NCBI RefSeq assembly: GCF_013522925.1
Contig: NZ_JAAMQU010000001.1
Coordinates: 124,001 to 188,000, forward strand
DNA from: Pseudomonas japonica
GTDB taxonomy: Bacteria; Pseudomonadota; Gammaproteobacteria; Pseudomonadales; Pseudomonadaceae
Direction of reading: 5' to 3'
Length of the DNA stretch: 64,000 nt
Of the stretch, positions 50,215 to 59,991 are shown in pieces (within the stretch, counting starts at the first letter, position 1; the number at the start of each line of letters is the position of its first letter). The position numbers were made by a program, and so were the translations under genes. The notes under the pieces were generated by a model. The model worked only from the letters and a program-made list of their open reading frames with translations, had not been told where the DNA came from and searched no databases.

Positions 50215-52107
50215 ATGAGCAATAACATGAAATTCAGCCACAAGATCCTGCTGGTTGCAGGATTGATCGTGGCGCTGGCGTTTGCCTGTTTCACCCTGTT
50301 CAACGATTACCGTCAGCGCCAGACGTTGCGAGCGCAAACCGAAACATCATTGGCACAGCTGGGGGCGCTCACCGCCAGCAACGTGCAAACGTGGCTCACC
50401 GGCCGCATGCAACTGGTCGAATCCATGGCCCAACAAGTCTCGGTGGCTGACGGCAACCCGCAAAGCCTGCCAGCGATCGTTGGCCTGCCGGTGTACCCGG
50501 CCAACTTCCAGCTCAGCTACTTTGGTGGGCGTGACGGCTTGATGTTCTCGGTGCCTGCCGGCAACCGTGCAGCTGATTACGACCCGCGCGCGCGAGGCTG
50601 GTACAAGGCTGCCGACAACGCCGGGCAAACCATCGTCACCGAGCCCTACATTGCGGCCTCCTCGGGCAAGCTGGTGGTCACTGTCGCTTCCCCTGTCCAG
50701 CGTGGCAGCGAGCGCCTCGGCGTGGCCGGTGCCGATATCGACCTGGGTCAGGTGAGCGACATCATCAACTCGCTGAATTTCGGTGGCCATGGCTTGGCAT
50801 TCATCGTGAGTGGGCAAGGCAAGATACTGATTCACCCCAATGCCAGCCTTGCGCTCAAAACCTTGGCCGACGCTTATCCACAGGGCGCGCCTGCTATCAG
50901 CGGCGGCTTGAAAGAAGTGCAGGCGGACGGCGAAGAGCAATACATCACGTTCACCCGGCTCAAGGGCGTGCCTTCAGCAGACTGGTACATCGCAACGGTG
51001 CTGGACAAGTCCGCGGCGCTTGCCATGTTGGGTGAATTCCGCGCCTCGGCCCTGGTAGCCATGGTTATCGCTGTGGTGGCGATCATCGCTTTGCTGGGCC
51101 TGCTGATTCGCGTGCTGATGGCACCGTTGCATGTGATGAACCGTGCGCTACAGGACATTGCTGCTGGCGAAGGCGACCTTACCCGCCGCCTCACCATCCA
51201 TGGCCGTGATGAGTTCGGCACCCTGGGCGAGTCGTTCAACCGTTTCGTCGAGCGTATCCATGAGTCCATCCGCGAAGTGGCATCGGCCACTGCCCAGGTG
51301 AACCAGGTGGCACTGCGAGTGGTGGAAACCTCCAACGCGTCGATGCTGAACTCCGACCAGCAAGCCGGGCGAACCGGTAGCGTGGCTGCCGCCATCAACG
51401 AACTGGGTGCTGCCGCTCAGGAAATCGCCCACAACGCTGCCCTCGCCTCGCAGCATTCCAGCGAAGCCCGTGGCCTGGCGGACCAGGGCCAGCAGGTGGT
51501 GCACAAAACCATCGGCGCGCTTGGGCAGTTGTCGGCAAACATCAGCAATTCTTGCGGGAACATCGAAACCCTCAATGCCAACACCGTCAACATCGGGCAA
51601 ATCCTTGAGGTGATCAGCGGCATTTCACAGCAGACCAACCTGCTGGCGCTGAACGCAGCCATCGAAGCCGCGCGTGCCGGGGAAGCGGGCCGGGGCTTCG
51701 CGGTGGTGGCCGATGAAGTACGCAACCTGGCGCATCGCACTCAGGAGTCCGCACAGCAAGTGCAGGCCATCATCGAGGAATTGCAGCAGGGCGCGCGGCA
51801 GGCCGTAGACATCATGACCGAGAGCCAGCGGCAGAGTGAAGCAAGCGTAGAGGTGGCCAACCAGGCAGGGGACCGGCTGAACAGCGTTACCCAACGCATC
51901 GGCGAGATCGACGGCATGAACCAGTCAGTCGCTACCGCCACCGAAGAGCAGACCGCTGTAGTGGAGGCCATCAACCGGGACATTACCGAGATCAACCTGT
52001 TGAATCAGGAGGGGGTAGAGAACTTGCAATCCACCCTGAACGCCTGCGGTGACCTGGAAAGCCAGGTCAGCCGCCTGAAGCAGCTGGTGGGCAGCTTCAG
52101 GATCTGA
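50215..52107 (+). CDS. methyl-accepting chemotaxis protein with a dCache sensor domain
   Basis: A 630-aa chemoreceptor. An N-terminal helix ([19 protein letters not shown], about 11-29) and a second one ([20 protein letters not shown], ~280-299) bound a ~250-residue periplasmic dCache_1 domain. A HAMP domain follows, then a signalling domain whose tip is [39 protein letters not shown] (quoted here in part as [18 protein letters not shown]). The sensor contains [19 protein letters not shown] and GADIDL, which fits the R-x-W-Y, Y and D pattern of amino-acid or amine binding dCache domains. The specific ligand is unknown; position next to the hut genes hints at histidine-related compounds. Confidence 0.93.
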   Translation: MSNNMKFSHKILLVAGLIVALAFACFTLFNDYRQRQTLRAQTETSLAQLGALTASNVQTWLTGRMQLVESMAQQVSVADGNPQSLPAIVGLPVYPANFQLSYFGGRDGLMFSVPAGNRAADYDPRARGWYKAADNAGQTIVTEPYIAASSGKLVVTVASPVQRGSERLGVAGADIDLGQVSDIINSLNFGGHGLAFIVSGQGKILIHPNASLALKTLADAYPQGAPAISGGLKEVQADGEEQYITFTRLKGVPSADWYIATVLDKSAALAMLGEFRASALVAMVIAVVAIIALLGLLIRVLMAPLHVMNRALQDIAAGEGDLTRRLTIHGRDEFGTLGESFNRFVERIHESIREVASATAQVNQVALRVVETSNASMLNSDQQAGRTGSVAAAINELGAAAQEIAHNAALASQHSSEARGLADQGQQVVHKTIGALGQLSANISNSCGNIETLNANTVNIGQILEVISGISQQTNLLALNAAIEAARAGEAGRGFAVVADEVRNLAHRTQESAQQVQAIIEELQQGARQAVDIMTESQRQSEASVEVANQAGDRLNSVTQRIGEIDGMNQSVATATEEQTAVVEAINRDITEINLLNQEGVENLQSTLNACGDLESQVSRLKQLVGSFRI

Positions 52108-52118
52108 CCTGCGATAGA

Positions 52119-52144
52119 ACGCCCGCCCCGACCGGAGCGGGCGT
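52119..52144. terminator. hairpin between the chemoreceptor gene and fbp
   Basis: ACGCCCGC (52119-52126) and GCGGGCGT (52137-52144) form an 8-bp stem with CCCGACCGGA in the loop. It lies between convergent genes and ends 6 nt before the fbp stop codon. The T run is poor, so termination may be Rho-assisted. Confidence 0.55.
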
Positions 52145-52149
52145 ATTGG

Positions 52150-53157
52150 TTACTGGTGGTAACCGGTCACGCGCTCGACTTCTTCCTTCGAGCCCAGGAA
52201 CACCGCCACGCGCTGGTGCAGGCCTTCTGGCTGAATATCGAGAATGCGCTGGCGGCCATCGGTGGAGGCGCCACCCGCCTGTTCAATCAGGAAGGACATG
52301 GGGTTGGCTTCGTACATCAGGCGCAGCTTGCCTGGCTTGGAAGGCTCGCGATCATCGCGCGGGTACATGAACACGCCCCCACGGGTAAGGATACGGTGCA
52401 CGTCCGCCACCATGGAGGCGATCCAGCGCATGTTGTAGTTCTTGCCCAGCGGGCCGTCCTGGCCGGTCAGCAACTCGTCCACGTAGCGTTTCACGGGCGC
52501 TTCCCAGTGGCGCTGGTTGGACATGTTGATGGCGAATTCCGCGGTGGTCTGCGGCACCTGGATGTCTTCATGGGTAAGCACGAAGCTGCCCAGTTCGCGG
52601 TCCAGCGTAAAGCCGATCACACCGTTGCCCAAGGTGAGCACCAGCATGGTTTGCGGGCCGTAGATCGCGTAGCCAGCGGCAACCTGTTGGGTACCGGGCT
52701 GCAGGAAGGCTTGCTCGTTGAGAGCGTCGTTCTGGCTCAGGTACTGATCCGGGCAACGCAGAACGGAGAAGATGGTGCCAACCGAGACGTTAACGTCGAT
52801 GTTGGAGGAGCCGTCGAGCGGGTCGAAGACCAGCAGGTAGGCGCCCTTGGGGTATTTGCCGGGGATCTGGTAGGCATTGTCCATTTCCTCGGACGCCATG
52901 CCGGCCAGGTGGCCGCCCCATTCGTTGGCTTCGAGCAGGATTTCGTTGGACAGCACGTCCAGCTTCTTCTGCACTTCGCCCTGTACGTTTTCCGTACCCA
53001 TGCTACCCAGCACCCCGCCAAGGGCGCCTTTCTGTACCTGATGGGCAATGGCCTTGCACGCGCGGGCGACGACCTCGATGAGGAAGCGCAGATCGGCAGG
53101 GGTGTTGTTGCTTCGCGTCTGCTCGATCAAGTAGCGACTCAGGGTAACGGGCGACAT
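52150..53157 (-). CDS. fbp: fructose-1,6-bisphosphatase, class I
   Basis: FBPase hydrolyses fructose 1,6-bisphosphate to fructose 6-phosphate, an essential gluconeogenic step in organisms that use the Entner-Doudoroff route. The 335-aa product has the metal/phosphate motif [16 protein letters not shown] near 115, [16 protein letters not shown] near 200 and [19 protein letters not shown] near 275. The ATG at 53157 starts [17 protein letters not shown]. Upstream lies an imperfect palindrome that may be regulatory. Confidence 0.97.
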   Translation of the reverse strand: MSPVTLSRYLIEQTRSNNTPADLRFLIEVVARACKAIAHQVQKGALGGVLGSMGTENVQGEVQKKLDVLSNEILLEANEWGGHLAGMASEEMDNAYQIPGKYPKGAYLLVFDPLDGSSNIDVNVSVGTIFSVLRCPDQYLSQNDALNEQAFLQPGTQQVAAGYAIYGPQTMLVLTLGNGVIGFTLDRELGSFVLTHEDIQVPQTTAEFAINMSNQRHWEAPVKRYVDELLTGQDGPLGKNYNMRWIASMVADVHRILTRGGVFMYPRDDREPSKPGKLRLMYEANPMSFLIEQAGGASTDGRQRILDIQPEGLHQRVAVFLGSKEEVERVTGYHQ

Positions 53158-53222
53158 GGACAAGCTCCGGTTCCGGGGAGAGGGATAAAACCCGCGCAGT
53201 TTACAGGGCGAAAGCAAACCAG

Positions 53223-53260
53223 GGCTATGTACGGAATATAACAACGTCCCGTGCATAGCC
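53223..53260. promoter_or_regulatory. imperfect inverted repeat upstream of fbp
   Basis: GGCTATGTACGG (53223-53234) and CCGTGCATAGCC (53249-53260) are 12-bp inverted arms with one mismatch and a 14-bp spacer, 65-103 bp upstream of the fbp start. It has no T run and so is more likely a protein site than a terminator. Confidence 0.35.
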
Positions 53261-53331
53261 TGATACGCCATCGGCGCGACTGCCCTCAGACCCCGACGAA
53301 CCGGCTGAGTTCATCGAACAGCAAGCCCTCA

Positions 53332-53357
53332 TTCGCGAGCTCCGCCTGCAGCTACGC
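53332..53357. repeat. possible solo REP half-element between glgP and fbp
   Basis: TTCGCGAGCTCCGCC at 53332 is identical to the arm of the REP pair at 57910, followed by GCAGCTACGCC. No opposing arm was found nearby, so it looks like a single or decayed unit. Confidence 0.4.
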
Positions 53358-53419
53358 CGGATGGCCGGCCCCCCGTCTCCCACAGAGGTAGGCATCAAGA
53401 CCGGGCAGAACCCGGGAGA

Positions 53420-55873
53420 TTACAACGCCTTCCAGATCTCCTTGGCGTACTCGCGGATTGTACGGTCCGAGGAGAACCAGCCCATGCGGGAGGTATTGAG
53501 GATCGCCGAGCGCCACCATTGTTTCGGGTGCCGCCACAGCTCTTCCACTTTCATTTGCGCCGCCCAGTAGGACTCGAAGTCTGCGCAGACCAGGAAGTTG
53601 TCGTAGCTGAGCAGGCTATCCACCAGGCCCGCGTAGCGTGACGGATCATCCGGGGAGAACACCCCGCCGCGGATCGCCTGGAGCACATCATTGAGCCGGT
53701 GCGAATTGGCCACTTCCTGATGGGCACTGTGATCGCCGCTGTGTTTGCGGGCTTCCACTTCGTCTGCCTTGAGGCCGAAGATGAACATGTGCTCTGCGCC
53801 CACATGATCACACATCTCCACGTTCGCTCCGTCCATGGTGCCGATGGTCAGCGCCCCGTTGAGCCCGAACTTCATGTTGCTGGTCCCGGAGGCTTCATAC
53901 CCTGCGGTAGAGATCTGCTCGGACAGGTCCGCCGCCGGAATGATGCTTTCGGCCAGGCTCACGTTGTAGTTAGGCAGGAACGCTACCTTCAACAGGCCAC
54001 GTACCGTGGGATCGTTGTTGATGGTACGGGCAATGTCGTTGGCGAGCTTGATGATCAGCTTGGCCTGGTGATAACTGGCTGCGGCCTTGCCGGCAAAGAT
54101 CTTGACCCGTGGCACCCAGGGTTTTTCCGGGGTGGCGCGAATGGCCTGGTACAGCGCAACGGTATGCAGCAGGTTGAGCAACTGCCGCTTGTACTCATGG
54201 ATACGTTTGACCTGCACGTCGAACAGCGCTTTGGGGTCTACCGCCACGCCCAGCCGGTCCTGAATGATCCGCGCCAGCGCCTCTTTGCTGTGCAGCCGCT
54301 GCTCGGCGAAGCGGCGCTGGAACAGCGCGTCGTCCGCGAAAGGTTCCAGCCGCTTTAGGTTGCCTTCAGGATCGTCGAGTACGGCTTCGCCGAGCTTGTC
54401 TACCAGCATCGACGTCAGCTTGGGGTTGCTCTGGTACAACCAGCGGCGGAAGGTAATGCCATTGGTCTTGTTGTTGATGCGCTCCGGGTAGAGCTTGTTG
54501 AGATCGGAAAAGACCGTGCTGCGCATCAGGTCGGTATGCAGTGCCGACACGCCATTCACGCTATGCGAGCCCAGGAAGGCCAGGTTGCCCATGCGCACGC
54601 GGCGGCCGTGTTCTTCCTCGATGAGCGAAACCGTTCGCAGCAGGTTCACATCGTCGTTGCCCTTTGCGCGCAGGCCGTCGATGTGCTGAGCGTTGATCAG
54701 GTAAATGATCTGCATGTGCCGGGGCAGCATGCGCTCCATCAGCCCCACAGGCCAGGTTTCGAGCGCCTCTGGCAGCAAGGTGTGGTTGGTGTAGGACAGC
54801 GTATCGACGGTGACTTTCCAGGCTTCGTCCCAGCTCAGCTGATGGATGTCCACCAGCAGCCGCATCAGTTCGGCCACTGCAATCGAAGGGTGGGTATCGT
54901 TCATCTGGATGGAGGCATGCTCGCCCAGCGAATTCACCGTTCCGTGCATGTTCACATGGCGGCGCATCAGGTCCTGCAGCGAGGCAGACACGAAGAAGTA
55001 TTCCTGACGCAGCCGAAGCTCCTGCCCTGCCTCTGTACTGTCGGCGGGGTACAGCACGCGAGAGATACTTTCGGCGCGGGCCACGTCCGCTACGGCGCCG
55101 AGGTGGTCGCCGGCGTTGAAACGTTCCAGGTGCAACTCCTCCATGGCGCGGGCACGCCACAGCCTCAAGGTGTTCACGCTCGCACCTTTCCAGCCGACCA
55201 CTGGAGTGTCGTACGCCACTGCCCGTACGGTTTCGCCCGGGCGCCATACTTGCCGCGCGGTACCGTCGCTCTCTACCGTCGCCTCTACATGGCCGCCAAA
55301 GCTGATCGGGTAAATCACTTCAGGCCGCTCGAACTCCCAGGGGTTACCGAAATCCAGCCAGTTCTCGGTCTGTTCCTGTTGCCAGCCGTCGATGATTGCC
55401 TGGCGGAACAGCCCGTGCTCATAACGAATGCCATAGCCGTGCGCAGCCACGCCCAAGGTAGACATACTCTCCATGAAGCAGGCTGCCAGGCGCCCGAGGC
55501 CGCCGTTGCCCAATGCTGCGTCAGGCTCGAGCAAGCGGATCTTGTCGAGGTCCACGCCCAAGCCGTCCAACGCCTCACGCGCCACGTCCAGGATGCCCAT
55601 GTTGCTCAAGCTGTCGACCAGCAAACGGCCGATCAAAAACTCAAGCGAGAGGTAATACACGCGCTTCTGCTGGCTGCGATAAATCTGCCGGGTGTGGTCC
55701 ATCCAGTGATCGACCATATGGTCCCGGGCGGCAAGCGCAATGGCTTCGAACCAGTCGTGATCGAATGCATGTTCCGGGTCCTTGCCAACCGCGTAGGTCA
55801 GTTTGGCGAGTACAGCGGCACGAAATTCGTCCACGTCGACTTTGACTTTTCGGGTAAGCGGTTCCTGAGACAT
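53420..55873 (-). CDS. glgP: glycogen/maltodextrin phosphorylase
   Basis: GlgP releases glucose 1-phosphate from alpha-1,4-glucan. The 817-aa GT35 enzyme has the pyridoxal-phosphate lysine in EASGTSNMKFGLNGALTIGT near 660. Other family segments are NGGLGRLAACFMES near 120 and NDTHPSIAVAELMRLLVD near 325. The gene stands alone here; the glycogen synthesis and debranching genes are not in the window. It is divergent from the Cys-cluster gene at 56046, with a 172-bp gap. Confidence 0.96.
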   Translation of the reverse strand: MSQEPLTRKVKVDVDEFRAAVLAKLTYAVGKDPEHAFDHDWFEAIALAARDHMVDHWMDHTRQIYRSQQKRVYYLSLEFLIGRLLVDSLSNMGILDVAREALDGLGVDLDKIRLLEPDAALGNGGLGRLAACFMESMSTLGVAAHGYGIRYEHGLFRQAIIDGWQQEQTENWLDFGNPWEFERPEVIYPISFGGHVEATVESDGTARQVWRPGETVRAVAYDTPVVGWKGASVNTLRLWRARAMEELHLERFNAGDHLGAVADVARAESISRVLYPADSTEAGQELRLRQEYFFVSASLQDLMRRHVNMHGTVNSLGEHASIQMNDTHPSIAVAELMRLLVDIHQLSWDEAWKVTVDTLSYTNHTLLPEALETWPVGLMERMLPRHMQIIYLINAQHIDGLRAKGNDDVNLLRTVSLIEEEHGRRVRMGNLAFLGSHSVNGVSALHTDLMRSTVFSDLNKLYPERINNKTNGITFRRWLYQSNPKLTSMLVDKLGEAVLDDPEGNLKRLEPFADDALFQRRFAEQRLHSKEALARIIQDRLGVAVDPKALFDVQVKRIHEYKRQLLNLLHTVALYQAIRATPEKPWVPRVKIFAGKAAASYHQAKLIIKLANDIARTINNDPTVRGLLKVAFLPNYNVSLAESIIPAADLSEQISTAGYEASGTSNMKFGLNGALTIGTMDGANVEMCDHVGAEHMFIFGLKADEVEARKHSGDHSAHQEVANSHRLNDVLQAIRGGVFSPDDPSRYAGLVDSLLSYDNFLVCADFESYWAAQMKVEELWRHPKQWWRSAILNTSRMGWFSSDRTIREYAKEIWKAL

Positions 55874-56045
55874 TTGAAGCCCTCAATGCGTAAAAAAACC
55901 TTCGCTGGTGCAATCAGCCTAGACCGTTCGACAGGGGGTGGTAGGCCGGGTTCGAGAAAACTCTTGGCAGAAATGGCACGAACGGCGATTGAACCTATGG
56001 CCAGTGCAGGTATCATCGCGCGCCCGATCCCATAGATACGCCACC

Positions 56046-56450
56046 ATGAAACCCGCCTTGATTGCCGCCGCCGAGCTCGACCGCCTCGAAACCTGGCAGA
56101 AGTACGCCAGCCACATGTGTGGCGGCTGCATGTCGACCTGCTGCACCCTCCCGGTGGAAGTACGTATCAAGGACCTGATTCGTATTGGCGTGGTGGATGA
56201 GTTCGAGAAAGACGAACCCCCGAAGAACGTTGCCAAGCGTTTGCAGAAGGAAGGCATCGTCGATCGCTTCAATCAGAAAAGCGGCATCTTCACCCTGGCG
56301 CGGATGAGCAACGACGATTGTCTGTACCTGGATCGCAAAAGCCGCCTGTGCACTATCTATGACAAGCGGCCCGATACCTGCCGCAACCACCCGAAGATCG
56401 GCCCCCGCCCGGGCTATTGCGCCTACAAACCCAAGCCGCTGGCACGCTGA
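56046..56450 (+). CDS. YkgJ-family cysteine cluster protein
   Basis: A 134-aa protein with the Cys pattern C-GG-C-MST-CC near residues 25-32 and further cysteines in DDCLYLDRKSRLCTIYDKRPDTC near 92-114 (given in part) and GYCAYKP. Eight or so cysteines suggest a zinc or iron-sulfur site; the UPF0153/YkgJ family has no firm biochemical role. The motif D-K-R-P-x-x-C is a hallmark. It is transcribed away from glgP and lies upstream of nfeD with a 90-nt gap. Confidence 0.87.
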   Translation: MKPALIAAAELDRLETWQKYASHMCGGCMSTCCTLPVEVRIKDLIRIGVVDEFEKDEPPKNVAKRLQKEGIVDRFNQKSGIFTLARMSNDDCLYLDRKSRLCTIYDKRPDTCRNHPKIGPRPGYCAYKPKPLAR

Positions 56451-56540
56451 GAAACACCCTGAATAAATCCCCTCAACGCAGCGCTTCCTAAACGGCGGTG
56501 CAGGCGTCACCATTTCGCCTGTTCACACAGGCAGAATGTT

Positions 56541-56990
56541 ATGGATATCCAATGGTGGTATTGGGCGGTTGCCGGCGTGGCTCTGGTATTGCTGGAGCTA
56601 GTGGTCACGTCGTTCTTCATTGTCTGGTTCGGTCTGGGCGCGCTGCTGGTTGCGTTCGTACTCTGGCTGGCCCCGGCCACGAGCGTCGGGGTGCAGGTAC
56701 TGGTGTGGAGCGCCGCCTCGGTAGGGCTGGCCTTGCTTTGGTTCAAGGTATTCCGGGCTGGGGTTCAGCGGGGGCCGCAATGGTCCGCCGAAGACGCGTT
56801 GGGTGAAGTAGGCCTGCTTACCTTTTCCGTCACGCCCTTTCAACGCGGCAAGGTCCGCTTTCAAAAGCCGTTGATGGGTGCCGAGGAATGGCCATGTGTC
56901 GCCGACACCGAAATCCTCGCCGGGGAACGTGTGCGCGTACTCGCGGTGGAGGGAAACCTCGTACGCGTGGGCCCGAGCAGCGCTGGTTGA
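56541..56990 (+). CDS. NfeD-like membrane protein
   Basis: A 149-aa short NfeD1b-type protein with three or four membrane helices in the first ~75 residues (WWYWAVAGVALVLLELVV, IVWFGLGALLVAFVLWLA, VQVLVWSAASVGLALLWF), followed by a cytosolic OB-fold (GEVGLLTFSV to VLAVEGNLVRV). NfeD proteins partner with SPFH/stomatin proteins, and an SPFH gene follows after 28 nt, so the two should act as one membrane-microdomain unit. Confidence 0.92.
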   Translation: MDIQWWYWAVAGVALVLLELVVTSFFIVWFGLGALLVAFVLWLAPATSVGVQVLVWSAASVGLALLWFKVFRAGVQRGPQWSAEDALGEVGLLTFSVTPFQRGKVRFQKPLMGAEEWPCVADTEILAGERVRVLAVEGNLVRVGPSSAG

Positions 56991-57018
56991 ACGTTTTCAT
57001 TTTGAGCAAGGAGGTTCC

Positions 57019-57876
57019 ATGAACGCCGCATTTATCATTCCCTTCATTCTTCTCGTGTTCATTGTGGTCACCATCGCCAAGGGTGTGCGCCTGGTACCGC
57101 AGGGGCAGGAGTGGATCGTCGAGCGCCTGGGCCGCTACCGCGTTACCCTCAAACCCGGCCTGAACTTCCTGATCCCGTATATGGATACGGTCAGCTACAA
57201 GATGAGCACGAAGGACCTGATCCTCGATATTCAGCAGCAAGAGGTCATCACCCGGGACAATGCCGTGCTGCTCGCCAATGCACTGTGCTTTGCCAAAATC
57301 ACCGACCCTACCAAGGCTGCCTACGGCATCGAGGACTACGACCAGGCTGTGCGCAGCCTTACCATGACCAGCCTGCGCTCGATCATCGGCGGGATGGACC
57401 TGGACGAAGCCCTGTCCTCACGGGACAAGATCAAGGCATTGCTGCGCGAGGCCATGTCCGAGCAAACCATCGACTGGGGCATTACCATCCGCTCGGTGGA
57501 AATCCAGGACATCAAACCGTCCGAGTCGATGCAGCGGGCAATGGAACTGCAAGCTGCAGCCGAACGGGAGCGCAAGGCAACCGTCACCCGCGCTGAAGGC
57601 GCGAAGACAGCAGCCATCCTGGAAGCGGAGGCCCGCCTGGAATCGGCCAAGCGCGACGGCGACGCCCAAGTCACCCTGGCCAACGCCTCGGCCCAGGCCA
57701 TCGAACGGGTGAAAGCCGCTATCGGCAGCGATACCGGGCCGATGATTTACCTGCTGGGCGAGAAGTACATCAGTGCCATGGAAAAACTGGCGACCAGCAA
57801 CAATGCCAAAACGATTGTGCTGCCGGCCGATATTCAGGACACCATCGGTGGGTTGATGGGGCGGGTGAAGCGCTAA
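57019..57876 (+). CDS. SPFH/stomatin-family membrane protein (slipin/QmcA type)
   Basis: A 285-aa protein with an N-terminal membrane segment (AAFIIPFILLVFIVVTIA), an SPFH domain (GVRLVPQGQEWIVERLGRYR, given in part, through SVEIQDIKPSESMQRAM) and a coiled-coil tail rich in Ala/Glu/Arg (ERERKATVTRAEGAKTAAIL). It forms the expected pair with the NfeD gene. In E. coli the relative QmcA is a putative partner of membrane proteases; function here is by family only. AAGGAGG upstream of ATG 57019 is a strong ribosome site. Confidence 0.93.
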   Translation: MNAAFIIPFILLVFIVVTIAKGVRLVPQGQEWIVERLGRYRVTLKPGLNFLIPYMDTVSYKMSTKDLILDIQQQEVITRDNAVLLANALCFAKITDPTKAAYGIEDYDQAVRSLTMTSLRSIIGGMDLDEALSSRDKIKALLREAMSEQTIDWGITIRSVEIQDIKPSESMQRAMELQAAAERERKATVTRAEGAKTAAILEAEARLESAKRDGDAQVTLANASAQAIERVKAAIGSDTGPMIYLLGEKYISAMEKLATSNNAKTIVLPADIQDTIGGLMGRVKR

Positions 57877-57909
57877 CGAACAGGATCGTCCCGAATACGC
57901 GGTGCCTGC

Positions 57910-58010
57910 TTCGCGAGCTCCGCCTTCGGCACGCCCGGCTCCCACAGGTTATGCGTCCCCTTGCCCAGCCCTCGTAGGAAGCGGGCATAGCCGAAGGCGG
58001 AGCTTGCGAA
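57910..58010. repeat. paired REP element (REPIN-like) between the SPFH gene and typA
   Basis: A 21-bp left arm begins TTCGCGAGCTCCGCC at 57910 and ends at 57930; its inverted copy runs 57990-58010 with one mismatch (GCTTGCGAA for GCTCGCGAA). About 59 nt separate them. It sits between convergent genes and shares the arm sequence with the solo copy at 53332 and resembles the pair at 33017. Confidence 0.75.
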
Positions 58011-58022
58011 TGAATACGCCCA

Positions 58023-58054
58023 TGAAAAAGCCCGGCATTTGCCGGGCTTTTTCA
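58023..58054. terminator. bidirectional intrinsic terminator next to typA
   Basis: GAAAAAGCCCGGC-ATTT-GCCGGGC followed by TTTTTC: a 7-bp GC stem with A and T tracts on both sides. It should end typA (minus) and any read-through from the SPFH gene (plus). It lies 12 nt from the typA stop codon. Confidence 0.9.
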
Positions 58055-58065
58055 TTGCAAAGAAC

Positions 58066-59874
58066 TTACTTCGAGGCGCGCTTACGCTCGTTCTCGTTCA
58101 GCACTTTCTTGCGCAGGCGGATCGACTTCGGCGTCACTTCAACCAGCTCATCGTCAGCGATGAATTCCAGAGCCTGTTCAAGGGTGAACTTGATTGGCGG
58201 AACCAGGGCGATGGTCTCGTCCTTGCCCGAAGCGCGCATGTTGTCGAGCTTCTTGCCCTTGGTGGGGTTGATCACCAGGTCGTTGTCACGGCTGTTGATG
58301 CCCGCCAGTTGGCCTTCGTAGATTTCCTGGCCAGGCTCGAGGAACAGCTTGCCGCGGTCCTGCAGAGTTTCCAGCGAGTAGGTCAGCGCCTTGCCGGTAG
58401 CCATGGAAACCAGTACGCCGTTCTGGCGGTTGGTAACATCGCCGGCTTTGATCGGGCCGTAGTGGCTGAAGGTACCGGTGAGGATACCGCTGCCGGAGGT
58501 CATGGTCAGGAAGCTGTTGCGGAAGCCGATCAGGCCACGCGCCGGGATGGTGTATTCCAGGCGGATGCGCCCTTTACCGTCCGGCACCATGTTGCTCAGG
58601 TCGCCCTTACGCAGGCCCATCTGTTCCATCACAGCACCCTGGTGCTGTTCTTCGATGTCGATGGTCACGCTTTCGTAGGGTTCCTGCTTCTCGCCATCCA
58701 CTTCCTTGATAACCACTTCAGGGCGGGAGATAGCCAGTTCGAAGCCTTCGCGGCGCATGGTTTCGATCAGTACCGAGAGGTGCAGCTCACCACGGCCGGA
58801 GACCTTGAACTTGTCGGCGCTGTCGGTTTCTTCAACACGCAGGGCAACGTTGTGCAGCAGTTCTTTTTCCAGACGCTCCTTGATGTTGCGGCTGGTAACG
58901 AACTTGCCTTCCTTGCCGCAGAACGGCGAGTCGTTGACCTGGAAGGTCATGCTTACGGTCGGCTCGTCCACGCTCAGCGGCTTCATGGCCTCGACGTTCT
59001 GTGGATCGCACAGGGTGTCGGAGATGAACAGCTGGTCCATGCCGCTGATGCACACGATGTCGCCCGCTTCAGCGGTATCCACGTCAACGCGATGCAGGCC
59101 ATGGTGGCCCATCAGCTTGAGGATACGGCCGTTACGCTTCTTGCCTTCGGCGTCGATGGCGACCACCGGGCTGTTGGCCTTGACGCGGCCGCGAGCGATG
59201 CGGCCGATGCCGATCACACCCAGGAAGCTGTTGTAGTCCAGTGCAGAGATCTGCATCTGGAACGGGCCTTCGAGGTCGACCTTAGGGGCCGGCACGTGTT
59301 TCACGATGGCCTCGAACAGCGGGTCCATGTTGTCGGACATGTCGTTGTAGTCCAGACCAGCGATACCGTTCAGGGCACTGGCGTAGACGATCGGGAAGTC
59401 CAGTTGCTCTTCGGTGGCACCCAGGTTGTCGAACAGGTCGAACATCAGGCTGGCGACTTTGTCCGGATCTGCACCCGGACGGTCGACCTTGTTGATGACC
59501 ACGATCGGACGCAGGCCAGCGGCGAACGCTTTCTGGGTCACGAAACGGGTTTGTGGCATCGGGCCGTCCTGGGCATCGACCAGCAGCAGCACCGAGTCCA
59601 CCATGGACATCACGCGCTCGACCTCACCGCCGAAGTCGGCGTGGCCGGGGGTGTCCACGATGTTGATGTCGTAGTCGTTCCACTTGACGGCGGTGTTCTT
59701 GGCCAGAATGGTAATGCCGCGCTCTTTTTCCTGGTCGTTGCTGTCCATCACGCGCTCGTCGTTCAGCTCCTTGCGGTCCAGGGTGCCGGACAGCTTCAAG
59801 AGCTTGTCGACCAGGGTGGTTTTACCATGGTCAACGTGGGCGATGATGGCGATGTTACGAAGCTTATCTCTCAC
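58066..59874 (-). CDS. typA: ribosome-associated GTPase TypA/BipA
   Basis: TypA is a translational GTPase involved in ribosome assembly and in responses to cold and other stress. The 602-aa product begins at GTG 59874 with [20 protein letters not shown]1 is AHVDHGKT, G2 is RGITI, G3 is DTPGHADF and G4 is NKVD. Domains II, III and V and the distinctive C-terminal domain follow ([44 protein letters not shown]). The start codon is not ATG and could lower initiation. Confidence 0.96.
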   Translation of the reverse strand: MRDKLRNIAIIAHVDHGKTTLVDKLLKLSGTLDRKELNDERVMDSNDQEKERGITILAKNTAVKWNDYDINIVDTPGHADFGGEVERVMSMVDSVLLLVDAQDGPMPQTRFVTQKAFAAGLRPIVVINKVDRPGADPDKVASLMFDLFDNLGATEEQLDFPIVYASALNGIAGLDYNDMSDNMDPLFEAIVKHVPAPKVDLEGPFQMQISALDYNSFLGVIGIGRIARGRVKANSPVVAIDAEGKKRNGRILKLMGHHGLHRVDVDTAEAGDIVCISGMDQLFISDTLCDPQNVEAMKPLSVDEPTVSMTFQVNDSPFCGKEGKFVTSRNIKERLEKELLHNVALRVEETDSADKFKVSGRGELHLSVLIETMRREGFELAISRPEVVIKEVDGEKQEPYESVTIDIEEQHQGAVMEQMGLRKGDLSNMVPDGKGRIRLEYTIPARGLIGFRNSFLTMTSGSGILTGTFSHYGPIKAGDVTNRQNGVLVSMATGKALTYSLETLQDRGKLFLEPGQEIYEGQLAGINSRDNDLVINPTKGKKLDNMRASGKDETIALVPPIKFTLEQALEFIADDELVEVTPKSIRLRKKVLNENERKRASK

Positions 59875-59991
59875 AGGGTATATCTCGATGATGAATACGG
59901 TGGGGCCGGCTCAAGGCAGCGGCCGATCAAAACGCGCAATCACTGCGCGCGGTCGGGTGGGCGGTGGCGGCTCCAGCCGCCGAGGCCCCTC

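Noticed and set aside
53271..53420. Possible short peptide reading [20 protein letters not shown] on the plus strand between fbp and glgP
   Set aside because: It looks helical, but there is no ATG or GTG with a ribosome site, and it runs over a REP half-element and into the glgP 3' end.
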